Shown here: positions 49,196 to 57,520 of the stretch, piece after piece
How positions within the stretch are numbered: the stretch's first letter is position 1
Layout: each line of letters starts with the position of its first letter
NCBI RefSeq assembly: GCF_000473265.1
Contig: NZ_KI421511.1
Coordinates: 7,661,314 to 7,725,313, forward strand
Direction of reading: 5' to 3'
Source: Amycolatopsis thermoflava N1165
GTDB lineage: Bacteria; Actinomycetota; Actinomycetes; Mycobacteriales; Pseudonocardiaceae
DNA length: 64,000 nucleotides
Made by a program: the position numbers and the translations under genes
The notes under the pieces: generated by a model
The model's database searches: none
Seen by the model: the letters and a program-made list of their open reading frames with translations, nothing else
Told to the model about the DNA's origin: nothing

Positions 49196-49671
49196 ACTTC
49201 CCCCACTACCCGCCCGGGGTGGACCTCACGGCCGTCGAGCCGGAGCCCGCCCTGCGGGCCGAGGCGGCGAAGTCCGGCGTCCCGGTCGTGGACGCGCGCG
49301 CCGACCGCCTGCCGCTGCCGGACGGGTCCGTCGACGAGGTCGTGGTCAGCGGCGTGTTGTGCTCGGTGCCGGACCAGGCCGCCGCGCTCGCCGAGTTCCG
49401 GCGCGTCCTCCGGCCAGGCGGACGGCTGCGGTTCTACGAGCACGTCCGCGCCCGCACTCCGCTGCGTGCGCGCTGGCAGGACCTCGCCGCACTTGTCTGG
49501 CCACGGCTGATGGGCGGGTGCCTGCCCAACCGGGACACCCGCACCGCGATCGAGGCCGCCGGGTTCGTCGTGTCACACTGCCGGGAGTTGATCTTCCCGC
49601 GGGGCGCGAAGGTGTCCGTCGTCGCACCTCGCATAGTGGGAGTTGCGCGAAAAGGACCGGACCAGCCGTAA
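49057..49671 (+). CDS. Class I SAM-dependent methyltransferase
   Basis: The 204-residue protein has the SAM motif I VLEVGAGTGLNFPHYPPGVD (residues ~38-57), acidic motif II LTAVEPEPAL, and motif VLCSVPDQAAALAEFRRVLR, then GGRLRFYEHV. This pattern is that of METTL7/UbiE-like small-molecule methyltransferases. It starts at ATG 49057 inside the end of the ada-like frame, overlapping it by 139 bases as drawn. The substrate is unknown. No other gene of a pathway is next to it. Confidence 0.9.
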   Translation: MANRFFPWLFKRIGARNEARGGAALRRELLAGARGRVLEVGAGTGLNFPHYPPGVDLTAVEPEPALRAEAAKSGVPVVDARADRLPLPDGSVDEVVVSGVLCSVPDQAAALAEFRRVLRPGGRLRFYEHVRARTPLRARWQDLAALVWPRLMGGCLPNRDTRTAIEAAGFVVSHCRELIFPRGAKVSVVAPRIVGVARKGPDQP

Positions 49672-49873
49672 CAACAGTCCCTCCTGCAACTGCGGTCGCA
49701 GAACGAGGGTGCGCCGCGTGAGTCACACCCGGGGTGTGGTTAGTCTTCGCCAGCGAATGTCGTCGAGACCGTCCCGGGGGGTCAGGTGCGCAGGACCAGT
49801 TCCCGGCCGTGGCAGCGCCGGCCACCGAGCCCGCAGCCACCGCCCAGCAAGCCGCAGCCGATGCCCGGCCGCA

Positions 49874-50620
49874 TCAGCCGCTGAGGAAGTCCAGACCGGT
49901 CGCGCCGGTCCGGGAGGTGCGGACCGCCACACCTTCCGCGTCCACCTCCACCAGGACCTCGTCCCCGCACGTCAACCGTCCCCGGTAGACGCCCGGTGCG
50001 GGCAGCGCGGTGCCCGGCTCCACCCGCAGCCGGCCGTCGGCGAGCACACCCTCGACCCGGTGCGGCCGGCCCAGCGCTCGCGCGGCGCCGGCCACGTCGC
50101 CCGCCCGCAGGCACGACCGGACGTGCGTGGACGAGACCAGCGGCAGCAGGTCCACCGGGTGCGTGGTGAAGCCGTAGTTGCGCCCGAGCCGCCGCAGCGT
50201 CTCCGGCGTGCCCTCGCCGCGGTGGCCGAACGTGAAGTTCCCGCCCACCACCACGGCCGCGGCGCGCAGGCGCCCGGCCAGGATCCGGGCGACGAAGTCC
50301 AGGGGCGACATCCCGGCCAGCTCCCGTGTGAACGACAGGACGCACACCGCGTCGACACCGAGTTCCCCGGCGAGTTCCGCGCGCCGCTCGACAGTGCTGA
50401 GCGCGTCCGTGCACCGCGGCGGCCCGACGACCCGCGCCGGGTGCGGGTCGAAGGTGACGAGCACCGTCGGCAGGCCGCGGGCACGGCCGATGCCGACGGC
50501 CTCGCCGATGAGCCGCGCGTGCCCTCGGTGCACCCCGTCGAACACGCCGAGGGTCACCACGGACGGCCCGAGACCGGCGGGCACGGTGTCGCGCCACACC
50601 GGGCACAGCATCGCGGTCAT
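49874..50620 (-). CDS. FAD synthetase-like protein (RibF N-terminal domain) in a hydroxylase operon
   Basis: The 248-residue protein has the RibF nucleotidyltransferase motifs: VVTLGVFDGVHRGHARLIGE (HxGH-type), VTFDPHPARVV, VLSFTRELAGMSPLDFV, VVVGGNFTFGHRGEGTPETL, and VSSTHVRSCLRAGDVAGAAR. The flavokinase half seen in housekeeping RibF is reduced to ~65 residues without the PTAN-type kinase motif, so it probably adenylylates FMN only. It is third in the operon after a flavin reductase and an FADH2-dependent hydroxylase, and would supply their FAD. ATG 50620. Confidence 0.85.
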   Translation of the reverse strand: MTAMLCPVWRDTVPAGLGPSVVTLGVFDGVHRGHARLIGEAVGIGRARGLPTVLVTFDPHPARVVGPPRCTDALSTVERRAELAGELGVDAVCVLSFTRELAGMSPLDFVARILAGRLRAAAVVVGGNFTFGHRGEGTPETLRRLGRNYGFTTHPVDLLPLVSSTHVRSCLRAGDVAGAARALGRPHRVEGVLADGRLRVEPGTALPAPGVYRGRLTCGDEVLVEVDAEGVAVRTSRTGATGLDFLSG

Positions 50621-50738
50621 CGCAGCTCCTCGCTGGTCGCACCGGGTGCGGCGCCCCGGGGGACGAGGCGCCGCACCCGGCGGTGGTGGCCCGGCGACGT
50701 CGTCGTCCACCGGGCCCCGCCGTGGGATCACCGGACCG

Positions 50739-52280
50739 TCAGCGACGGCCTTCCGGGTTGAACAGGTCCGGCACGGTCCAGCCGTCCAGGTCGTATTCGG
50801 CCATGCACTGCTCGGCGAAGCCCTTCATGCCGTCGGCCTGGCCCGACTGCTGCGCGGCGAACAGCAGCTCGGCGCGCACGCCCTCGTGGTTGCCCGAGTA
50901 GTTGCGCTCGTACAGCTCGTGCCTGCCGCCGAACTCGCTGCCGATCGAGTCCCAGATCAGCTTCATCAGCTTGACGCGTTCGATCGCGTCGATGCCGTTC
51001 GAGCCGCGCACGTACTGGTCGAGGTAGGGGCGGACCTCCGGCGACTTGAAGTCGTCGGCGTGCGAGGGCAGGTAGATCAGCCCGGATCCGAGGTCCTGCA
51101 TGATGATCTCGCGCACCCGGGGGTAGCCGACGGTCATGAACCACCGGTAGGCAAGGCCGTAGTCCAGGTGCGGCAGGACCGCGCCGTCGATCCACTCGTC
51201 GGGCCGCGCGGCCATCGCGTCGGACAGCGCCCAGAACAGGTTGCGCCACCCGATGACCTCGCCGACCCGGGTCTGGATGCCGCGGAAGTCCTTGGTGCCG
51301 GTGACCTCCACGCCCTTCATCAGCAGGCCGGCGATGAAGTCGAGCTTGACCGCGAGCCGGGTGACGCCGTGGAAGGTGAAGCGGTGCAGGAAGCCCGAGC
51401 CGGGGAAGAACGTGCTGGCCTTCTCGGCGTCGCCGTAGATGAAGACGTTCTCCCACGGGATCTTCACCTTGTCCAGGATGAAGATCGTGTCGTTCTCGTC
51501 GAACCGGGACGACAGCGGGTAGTCGAACGCGCTGGTCGCGCTCTGCGCGTAGGACTGTCGGCAGATCAGCTTCATGCCCGGCGCGCCCATCGGCACCGTG
51601 CACACCAGCGCGAACTCGCGCTTCTTGATCGGCAGGCCGTAGTGGGCGATGAAGTTGTAGTTCGTGATGGCCGAACCGGTGGCGACCACCTTGGCGCCGG
51701 AGACGATCAGTCCGTCGTCCTTCTCCTCCTCGACGTGGATGAAGATGTCCTTCACCTCGTCGGGGTTGCGGTCGCGGTCGACCGGCGGGTTGATGATCGC
51801 GTGGTTCCAGTAGAGGACCTTCTCCTGCGATTCGGTGTACCAGCGGCGGGCGTTGTCGGCGAACGGCTCGTAGAAGTCCGAGTTCGCGCCCAGCGTGCCG
51901 AGGAAGGCGGCCTTGTAGTCGGGACTGCGGCCCATCCAGCCGTAGGTCATGCGGGCCCACTCGGCGATGGCGTCCCGGTCGGCGAACAGGTCTTCCCGGC
52001 TGCGCGGGGTGCGGAAGAACGGGTGCGTGAACCCGCTGCTGCCGGTGTCGGTCGGCGCGGTGAGGACGCCCTGCTTGTCCGGGTCGTGCAGCGCGTCGTA
52101 GAGGCGTGCGGTCATCCGGGCGGAGTTGCGGAACGCGGGGTGGGTGGTGACGTCGTCGACCTTCTCGCCGTAGATGAAGATCTCGCGGCCGTCCCGGATG
52201 CTGTCGAGGTACTCCTCGCCGGTCATCGGGCGGGTGGTCCGGGTCGGGGTCACGGCTTCGTCGGGCTGGTGGATCGCCAC
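50739..52280 (-). CDS. FADH2-dependent phenol/4-hydroxyphenylacetate hydroxylase, oxygenase component
   Basis: The 513-residue protein belongs to the HpaB/PheA1/NpcA family of two-component aromatic hydroxylases with an acyl-CoA-dehydrogenase-like fold. Family stretches include TGEEYLDSIRDGREIFIYGE, MGRSPDYKAAFLGTLGANSD, FIHVEEEKDDGLIVSGAKVV and NYSGNHEGVRAELLFAAQ. It hydroxylates a phenol ortho to its OH with reduced flavin and oxygen. The pattern is closest, by memory, to actinobacterial phenol hydroxylases (PheA1). It is flanked by the reductase (43 bases upstream) and FAD synthetase genes. The IclR regulator's twin operators lie before the operon. Confidence 0.9.
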   Translation of the reverse strand: MAIHQPDEAVTPTRTTRPMTGEEYLDSIRDGREIFIYGEKVDDVTTHPAFRNSARMTARLYDALHDPDKQGVLTAPTDTGSSGFTHPFFRTPRSREDLFADRDAIAEWARMTYGWMGRSPDYKAAFLGTLGANSDFYEPFADNARRWYTESQEKVLYWNHAIINPPVDRDRNPDEVKDIFIHVEEEKDDGLIVSGAKVVATGSAITNYNFIAHYGLPIKKREFALVCTVPMGAPGMKLICRQSYAQSATSAFDYPLSSRFDENDTIFILDKVKIPWENVFIYGDAEKASTFFPGSGFLHRFTFHGVTRLAVKLDFIAGLLMKGVEVTGTKDFRGIQTRVGEVIGWRNLFWALSDAMAARPDEWIDGAVLPHLDYGLAYRWFMTVGYPRVREIIMQDLGSGLIYLPSHADDFKSPEVRPYLDQYVRGSNGIDAIERVKLMKLIWDSIGSEFGGRHELYERNYSGNHEGVRAELLFAAQQSGQADGMKGFAEQCMAEYDLDGWTVPDLFNPEGRR

Positions 52281-52323
52281 GGGATGGTCCCTTCGTCGTT
52301 GAACGGGATCTGGTGGTGGGTGG

Positions 52324-52866
52324 TCAGACGGCCGCCGGAGCGGCCGGGAACCAGCCGATCTCGGGGCAGTCGAGGGAGACGGCCCAGTGCGAGCCGTCGT
52401 CGGTGGGGCCGAGGTTGCGGAAGCGGCCCGCGTAGAACAGCAGCGGCTCGGCGTCGGTGAGTTCGAGGTCGACGACCTCGCCGAGCACGATCAGATGGTC
52501 GCCGCCGTCGTAGGTGCGCCACGGCAGGCAGGAGATCGTCGCGGCGTTGCCCAGCAGCACGGGCGCCGTCGGGCCAGTGCCCCAGCGGGGGCCCGGGTCC
52601 TGCGGGCGGCCCGCGAAGTGCATCGCCGTGTCGAGCTGGTCCGCGGCGAGGACGTTCACCGCGAACGGGGAGTCCGCCAGGTAGCCGCACGCCTTGGACG
52701 AGCGGGTCAGCGTCACCTGGCAGAGCGCGGGCTCCAGCGAGACCGCGGTGAAGGCGTTGACGGTCGCGCCGTGGGGTTCCCCGGCGCTGTTGCGGCAGGT
52801 CACCACCGTGACACCGGTGGCGAACCGGCCGAAGCCGGTGCGCAGCTGGCGCTGGTCGAGCGTCAT
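52324..52866 (-). CDS. Flavin reductase component (HpaC/PheA2-like)
   Basis: The 180-residue protein has the flavin-reductase domain: LRTGFGRFATGVTVVTC, HGATVNAFTAVSLEPALCQV, FAVNVLAADQ, and a C-terminal G-D-H (GGDHLIVLGEV). It supplies FADH2 to the hydroxylase downstream. ATG 52866 is preferred over an in-frame ATG at 52917 because GGAGGTG lies five bases before it, and because the upstream option would run through the IclR operators. It is the first gene of the three-gene operon. Confidence 0.92.
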   Translation of the reverse strand: MTLDQRQLRTGFGRFATGVTVVTCRNSAGEPHGATVNAFTAVSLEPALCQVTLTRSSKACGYLADSPFAVNVLAADQLDTAMHFAGRPQDPGPRWGTGPTAPVLLGNAATISCLPWRTYDGGDHLIVLGEVVDLELTDAEPLLFYAGRFRNLGPTDDGSHWAVSLDCPEIGWFPAAPAAV

Positions 52867-52880
52867 CTTCGACACCTCCT

Positions 52881-52913
52881 GTACGCTCTGCGTACTAGTT
52901 GCACGCTCTGCGT
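52881..52913. promoter_or_regulatory. Twin IclR-type operators, 20 bp apart
   Basis: The undecamer ACGCTCTGCGT occurs at 52883-52893 and 52903-52913, exactly 20 bases apart (two helical turns). The first copy is extended to a perfect palindrome, GTACGCTCTGCGTAC (52881-52895). They lie in the gap between the hydroxylase operon and the IclR gene, a suitable site for cooperative tetramer binding. Confidence 0.8.
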
Positions 52914-52969
52914 TCACAAGGAGAGTGCCTGCTGGTGGGTGCGCGAGTCAATACCTCAGGTGCGGGAAG

Positions 52970-53800
52970 ATGGCGGCCATGACCACCGAGGGGAATCCGC
53001 GCGACCTCATCCAGAGCCTCGAGCGGGGGTTCGCGGTGCTGCTCGCGTTCGACGCGGAGCGGCCCAACCCCACGCTCGCCGAACTCGCGGCCGCGACGCA
53101 GCTGTCGCGCCCGGCGGTGCGGCGGATCCTGCTGACCCTTCAGCATCTGGGTTACGTGCACGGCGAGGGCGGGCGCTGGACCCTGACGCCGCGCGTGCTG
53201 AGCATCGGGCAGCACTACTCCGCCTCGCACGGCATGATCGAGATCGCGCAGCCGCACCTGCTCCGGCTCGCCGAGCAGACCGGCGAGTCGGCGTCGCTGG
53301 CCGCGCTGGACGGCACGGAGGTCGTCTACGTCGCCCGCGTGCCGGTGCGGCGGATCATGAGCATCAACGTGTCGATCGGGACGCGTGTGCCCGCGCACTC
53401 CACGTCGATGGGCCGCGTGCTGCTGGGCTGGGCGCCGGACGAGGTGGTCGACCACGTCATCGCCGCGGGCCTGACGGCCCACACCGAGCACACGGTCACC
53501 GATCCGGACGAGTTCCGGCGGCGGTTGCGTGACGTCCGCTCGCTGGGTTATTCGGTGGTGGCGGAGGAGCTGGAGAAGGGGCTGCTCTCGGCCGCCGTGC
53601 CGGTGCGGGACTCCTCCGGCGCCGTGGTGGCCGCCCTGGCCTCCTCGACGTCCAGCGGACGGTCCACAGTGGAACAGCTGCGCACCGACGTGGTGCCGCT
53701 CCTGATCAAGGCGGCCGACCGGATCAGCGCGGACTTCGGGCACCGGCAGAGCGTGACGACCGGACCAAACGTCCGAAAAGGACATGAAGGCTTCTTCTGA
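52970..53800 (+). CDS. IclR-family regulator (PcaR/PobR-like)
   Basis: The 276-residue protein has an N-terminal HTH (~residues 12-70, SLERGFAVLLAFDAERPNPT, TLAELAAATQLSRPAVRRIL) and a C-terminal IclR effector domain (LRLAEQTGESASLAALDGTE, STSMGRVLLGWAPDEV). The subfamily controls beta-ketoadipate and phenol pathways. Starts at ATG 52970 or 52979 are both possible. It is divergent from the hydroxylase operon, with twin operators between the genes, and may activate it when the aromatic substrate or product binds. Confidence 0.92.
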   Translation: MAAMTTEGNPRDLIQSLERGFAVLLAFDAERPNPTLAELAAATQLSRPAVRRILLTLQHLGYVHGEGGRWTLTPRVLSIGQHYSASHGMIEIAQPHLLRLAEQTGESASLAALDGTEVVYVARVPVRRIMSINVSIGTRVPAHSTSMGRVLLGWAPDEVVDHVIAAGLTAHTEHTVTDPDEFRRRLRDVRSLGYSVVAEELEKGLLSAAVPVRDSSGAVVAALASSTSSGRSTVEQLRTDVVPLLIKAADRISADFGHRQSVTTGPNVRKGHEGFF

Positions 53801-53831
53801 CGGGGGCCGGCGCCCCGGCTAGGCTGGGCGC

Positions 53832-54818
53832 ATGCGCTTCGGATTGTTCATCCCCCAGGGCTGGCGGCTCGACCTGACCGGTATCGAGCCCGCCGGGCAG
53901 TGGCAGACCATGCTCGACATCGCCAGGTACGCCGAGAACGGGCCGTACGAGTCGGTGTGGGTGTACGACCACTTCCACACCGTCCCGGCTCCGCTGGCCG
54001 AGGCCACGCACGAGGCGTGGTCGCTGATGGCGGCGCTCGGCGCGACCACGAGCCGCGTCCGCCTCGGCCAGATGTGCACCTGCATGAGCTACCGCAACCC
54101 GGCCTACCTGGCGAAGGTCGCGGCGACCACGGATGTCATCTCGGGCGGTCGCGTCGAGATGGGCATCGGCGCCGGCTGGTACGAGCACGAGTGGCGGGCC
54201 TACGGCTACGGCTTCCCGTCCGCAGGCGAGCGGCTCGGCATGCTCGACGAGGGTGTGCAGATCATGCGGCAGCTGTGGAGCGAGGGCAAGGCGACGCTGA
54301 ACGGCAAGCACTACCAGGTCGACGGCGCGCTGTCGTACCCGCTGCCGCTGCAGGACGGCGGCATCCCGCTGTGGATCGCCGGCGGCGGCGAGAAGAAGAC
54401 GCTGCGCATCGCGGCGCGGTACGCCCGGTACACGAACTTCGCCGGTGGCGCCGAGGACTTCAAACACAAGTCCGAGGTCCTCGCCGCGCACTGCAAGGAC
54501 GTGGGCACCGACTTCGACGCCATCGTCCGCTCGGCCAACTACAACGTCGTCATCGGCGAGACCGAGAAGGACGTGGCCGACCGCCTGGCGTGGATCCGCT
54601 CGCACTACGAGCCGCACCTGTCCGCCGACCTGCTCGAGAGCACCGTCAACTCGTTCGCGAACGGGCCGCTGGTCGGCACTCCCGAGCAGATCGCCGAGCG
54701 GCTCACCGAGCTGCGCGGCCTCGGCATGACCTACGCGATCACCTACTTCGCCGACATCGCCTACGACCGCGCGTCGGTGGATCTGTTCACGAACAAGGTC
54801 ATCCCCGAGCTGGCCTGA
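53832..54818 (+). CDS. LLM-class F420-dependent oxidoreductase
   Basis: The 328-residue luciferase-like protein starts MRFGLFIPQGWRLDLTGI and has ESVWVYDHFHTVPAPLAE, LGQMCTCMSYRNPAYLAKVA, GRVEMGIGAGWYEHEWRAYG and IPLWIAGGGEKKTLRIAARY. These are typical of F420-dependent LLM enzymes of actinobacteria rather than bacterial luciferases. It lies 31 bases after the IclR gene and could be in its transcript. It overlaps the convergent proline iminopeptidase by 20 bases. The substrate is unknown. Confidence 0.92.
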   Translation: MRFGLFIPQGWRLDLTGIEPAGQWQTMLDIARYAENGPYESVWVYDHFHTVPAPLAEATHEAWSLMAALGATTSRVRLGQMCTCMSYRNPAYLAKVAATTDVISGGRVEMGIGAGWYEHEWRAYGYGFPSAGERLGMLDEGVQIMRQLWSEGKATLNGKHYQVDGALSYPLPLQDGGIPLWIAGGGEKKTLRIAARYARYTNFAGGAEDFKHKSEVLAAHCKDVGTDFDAIVRSANYNVVIGETEKDVADRLAWIRSHYEPHLSADLLESTVNSFANGPLVGTPEQIAERLTELRGLGMTYAITYFADIAYDRASVDLFTNKVIPELA

Positions 54819-55773
54819 CCGCGAACTCGTCGAGCGCGGCGCGCATCGCCGCCCGCATCGCGTCGCTGCCGGTGTGGCCGGAGTCGTCGATCACGATCAG
54901 TTCGGCGTCCGGCCACACCTTGGTCAGCTCCCACGCCGTCTCGACCGGGCCGGACAGGTCGAGGCGGCCGTGGATGAGCTTCCCCGGGATCCCCGCCAGC
55001 CGGTGGGCTTCCCGGATCAGCACACCCTCCTCCAGCCAGGCGGCGTTCGAGAAGTAGTGCGCGCAGATCCGCGTCATCGCGAGCAGGTCGCGGGACGGCC
55101 GGTCGCTGTAGGAGTTCGGCACCCCGTTGGGTTCGAGTGAGATCGCCGCGTCCTCCCAGGTGCTCCAGTCCCGCGCGGCCTTGTTCCGCACCTCGGGATC
55201 CGGGTCCGCCAGCAGGCGCGCATACGCGGCGAGGACGTCGAACGTGTCACCCTCGACGTCGCCGGCGCCTGCCCGGAACCGCTCCAGCTCCGCCGGGAAG
55301 AACCGGCCGACCCCGTTGTACAGCCAGTCGATCTCGCGGCGCCGGGTGGTGGTCACGCCGACGATCACGATTTCGCTGACCCGCTCCGGGTGCCGCTCGG
55401 CGTAGGCGAGTTGCAGCGTGGAGCCCCAGGAACCCCCGAAGAGCAGCCACTGCTCGATCCCGAGGTGCTCGCGCAGCCGTTCCATGTCCGCGATCAGGTG
55501 CTCGGTGGTGTTGTGGCTCAGGTCGGTGGCCGGGTCGCTCGCGTGCGGCGTGCTGCGGCCGCAGTTGCGCTGGCTGAACAGGATGATCCGGTAGCGCTCC
55601 GGGTCGAAGTAGCCGCGTGAATTGGTCCAGGCGCCGGAGCCGGGGCCGCCGTGGACGAACACGGCCGGCTTGCCGCGGGGGTTGCCGCACTCGGCCCAGT
55701 GGATCCGGTTGCCGTCGCCGACGTCCAGCATGCCTTCGGTGTGGGGTTCGGCGACGGGGTGGAGCTGGGTCAT
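54799..55773 (-). CDS. pip: Proline iminopeptidase
   Basis: The 324-residue alpha/beta hydrolase has HGGPGSGAWTNSRGYFDPER (oxyanion HGGPG), FSQRNCGRSTPHA, and the nucleophile elbow LLFGGSWGSTLQLAYAERHP with Ser ~115. A cap domain follows, with late GRLDLSGPVETAW (Asp) and IDDSGHTGSD (His). It releases N-terminal proline from peptides in the cytoplasm. It begins at ATG 55773 and is divergent from a MarR regulator. GGAGGGATC lies before the start on the minus strand. Confidence 0.92.
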   Translation of the reverse strand: MTQLHPVAEPHTEGMLDVGDGNRIHWAECGNPRGKPAVFVHGGPGSGAWTNSRGYFDPERYRIILFSQRNCGRSTPHASDPATDLSHNTTEHLIADMERLREHLGIEQWLLFGGSWGSTLQLAYAERHPERVSEIVIVGVTTTRRREIDWLYNGVGRFFPAELERFRAGAGDVEGDTFDVLAAYARLLADPDPEVRNKAARDWSTWEDAAISLEPNGVPNSYSDRPSRDLLAMTRICAHYFSNAAWLEEGVLIREAHRLAGIPGKLIHGRLDLSGPVETAWELTKVWPDAELIVIDDSGHTGSDAMRAAMRAALDEFAVRPARG

Positions 55774-55788
55774 GATCCCTCCAGATGC

Positions 55789-55805
55789 AACAGTGCTGTT
55801 ATATT
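55789..55805. promoter_or_regulatory. Palindromic operator and leaderless promoter before marR
   Basis: AACAG-TG-CTGTT (55789-55800) is a perfect 12-base palindrome overlapping TATATT (55800-55805), a -10 six bases before the GTG of the MarR-type gene at 55812. The same short gap must serve the divergent proline iminopeptidase, so repression of both by the MarR protein is plausible. Confidence 0.65.
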
Positions 55806-55811
55806 AGCGCT

Positions 55812-56291
55812 GTGACAATCCCCGGCGCCGAACTCCTCGCCACCCGGCTGCGGCACCTGCTGGAACTGCTGGACGGCGACGTCGCCGCCGTGTACGCCGA
55901 CCTCGGCCTGGCCTGGTTCCGGCCGCGCTTCACGCCGGTGGTGCGGACGCTGGCCGCAGACGGTCCGCAGCCGATCCGGGATCTCGCCGCGGCCATCGGG
56001 GTCACCCACTCGGCGGCGAGCCAGACGGTCGCGCAGATGGTGAAGGCGGAGCTGGTGACGCTCAGGCCGGGCGCCGATGCCCGCCACCGCATCGTCCACC
56101 TGACACCCAAGGCCGAGGAGTTGCTGCCCGTCCTGGACGCGGAGTGGGCGGCGACCACCGCCGCGGCGAAACGTTTCGAAGCCGAGCTGGCATACCCGCT
56201 GACCAAGCTGGTCGACGAGGCCATCGAGGCCTTGCGGGAACGTTCGATGCGGCAGCGGATCGCCGATGCAGCACCGGATCTGGGCCGTTGA
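55812..56291 (+). CDS. MarR-family transcriptional regulator
   Basis: The 159-residue winged-helix protein has an N-terminal helix pair (ATRLRHLLELLDGDVAAVYA), the recognition segment IRDLAAAIGVTHSAASQTVA, and a wing LRPGADARHRIVHLTPKAEE. It starts at GTG 55812 because a strong -10 lies six bases upstream, fitting a leaderless mRNA; the ATG at 55785 would be upstream of the -10. It is divergent from proline iminopeptidase and carries a palindrome in its promoter, so it is probably autoregulatory. Confidence 0.88.
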   Translation: MTIPGAELLATRLRHLLELLDGDVAAVYADLGLAWFRPRFTPVVRTLAADGPQPIRDLAAAIGVTHSAASQTVAQMVKAELVTLRPGADARHRIVHLTPKAEELLPVLDAEWAATTAAAKRFEAELAYPLTKLVDEAIEALRERSMRQRIADAAPDLGR

Positions 56292-56369
56292 CGGCGAGCA
56301 GGTTTCGCGTTCCCTTGACCGGGGTACAACGACGCTCCACGCCCGTTGAAGGACCAGCGGAGGACCGTC

Positions 56370-56750
56370 TTGCCGGACTCAGCCCAGATCTGTGACAGAA
56401 CCAGCGGCGTGCCCCTGTTGGGCGCGCCCCACCTCGCCGGGCTCCGGCGGCACCTCCGCGCGCTCCTCGACGAGGAGAGCGAGGAGGCGAACGAACGCGC
56501 GCTCCTTGTCGTCGACACCCTCGCGAGTCTCGCCTGCAGGCACGCGCATGTGCCGTTCACCGTCCGCCTCCGGCACACCGAAGGCAGCAGCCTGCGCGCC
56601 GAGATCCGCGAGCTGCGCTGCCGCACCCTGCCCGGTCACGCGGCGCTGCGGCTCCCGCTGCACATCCTCGACCGGCTCGCCCGCACCTGGTGCGTCGACC
56701 TGCAGGAGCACCACGGGGTGCTGACCGCCGAGGTCGACCTGGCCGGCTGA
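56370..56750 (+). CDS. RsbW/HATPase-like hypothetical protein without N-box
   Basis: The 126-residue protein has the same arrangement as the protein at 4738-5163: LAGLRRHLRALL, then ALLVVDTLASLACRHAHVPF and TVRLRHTEGSSLRAEI. It resembles anti-sigma HATPase_c_2 proteins, but the ATP-binding Asn of the N-box is not present. TTG at 56370 is preferred, as GCGGAGG lies about six to eight bases before it; an in-frame TTG at 56346 is the alternative. It may bind a sigma factor or STAS protein without kinase activity. No such partner is adjacent here. Confidence 0.6.
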   Translation: MPDSAQICDRTSGVPLLGAPHLAGLRRHLRALLDEESEEANERALLVVDTLASLACRHAHVPFTVRLRHTEGSSLRAEIRELRCRTLPGHAALRLPLHILDRLARTWCVDLQEHHGVLTAEVDLAG

Positions 56751-56793
56751 AAACCGGTTGCGCGACCGTGCGGCGGGCCGGAGGCTGCCGCAC

Positions 56794-57507
56794 GTGACCG
56801 AAGCGTTCTTCGCGTTGTTCCACGGCCTGCCGCGGCAGGGCCCGGGTTCGGACGCCACCACCCTCCGCCTCCTCGACCTCGCCCGCCCGCTGCCCGAGCG
56901 GCCCCGCGTGCTGGACCTCGGGTGCGGCCCCGGCCGGTCGGCGCTGCTGCTGGCGAAAGCCGGCGCGCGGGTGACCGGCCTGGACACCCACCAGCCCTTC
57001 CTTGACGACCTCGCCAAGGCTGCCGAGGGGCTCGACGTCGACACCGTCAACGCGTCGATGGCCGACCCCCCGTTCCCGGACGGCACGTTCGACCTGTTGT
57101 GGGCCGAAAGCTCGGTCTTCGTGCTCGGCTTCGACACCGCGCTGCGCACGTGGAAGAGGTTGCTCAAGCCCGGCGGCGCGCTCGTGCTCACCGAGTGCGA
57201 ATGGTCCACCGGCACGCCGTCGGCGGCCGCGCGGGAGTTCTGGGACGAGCAGTATCCACTGAGGACGACTGAGGAGAACTCCGCCGCCGCGGTGGCCGCG
57301 GGCTACCGGGTGGAGGCGGTGTTCCCGCAGCCGGACAGCGACTGGTTCGACGAGTTCTACGACCACCTGGCCGCGCGGGCCGACGCCGCCGCCGGCGATC
57401 CGGCGATGGCCGAGGCGGTCGCCGCGGCGCGCCGCGAGATCGCGATGCGCCGCGAGCACGGCTCGGAGTACCAGTACACCGGCTACGTCCTTCGTACATA
57501 CCAGTAG
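56794..57507 (+). CDS. Class I SAM-dependent methyltransferase
   Basis: The 237-residue protein has motif I VLDLGCGPGRSALLLAKAGA, acidic loop VTGLDTHQPF, DPPFPDGTFDLLWAESSVFV, and LLKPGGALVLTEC. These place it with UbiE/MenG-like methyltransferases (family 11/25). The substrate is unknown. GTG 56794 lies 43 bases after the preceding gene's stop. Its last codons overlap a palindromic operator for the next gene (57496-57513). Confidence 0.9.
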   Translation: MTEAFFALFHGLPRQGPGSDATTLRLLDLARPLPERPRVLDLGCGPGRSALLLAKAGARVTGLDTHQPFLDDLAKAAEGLDVDTVNASMADPPFPDGTFDLLWAESSVFVLGFDTALRTWKRLLKPGGALVLTECEWSTGTPSAAAREFWDEQYPLRTTEENSAAAVAAGYRVEAVFPQPDSDWFDEFYDHLAARADAAAGDPAMAEAVAAARREIAMRREHGSEYQYTGYVLRTYQ

Positions 57508-57513
57508 GTACAG
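57496..57513. promoter_or_regulatory. Palindromic operator upstream of the DUF4865 gene
   Basis: ACATACC-AGTA-GGTACAG is an interrupted palindrome; TACC-AGTA-GGTA is perfect. It resembles ACATACC-type operators of TetR repressors and overlaps the stop codon of the methyltransferase gene. The DUF4865 ATG follows eight bases later. No TetR gene is adjacent. Confidence 0.5.
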
Positions 57514-57520
57514 TGCGGGG

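Noticed and set aside
49724..49738. A hairpin CACACCC/GGGTGTG after the methyltransferase gene
   Set aside because: The loop would be only one to three bases, the stem is short and no U-tract follows, so I did not annotate a terminator.
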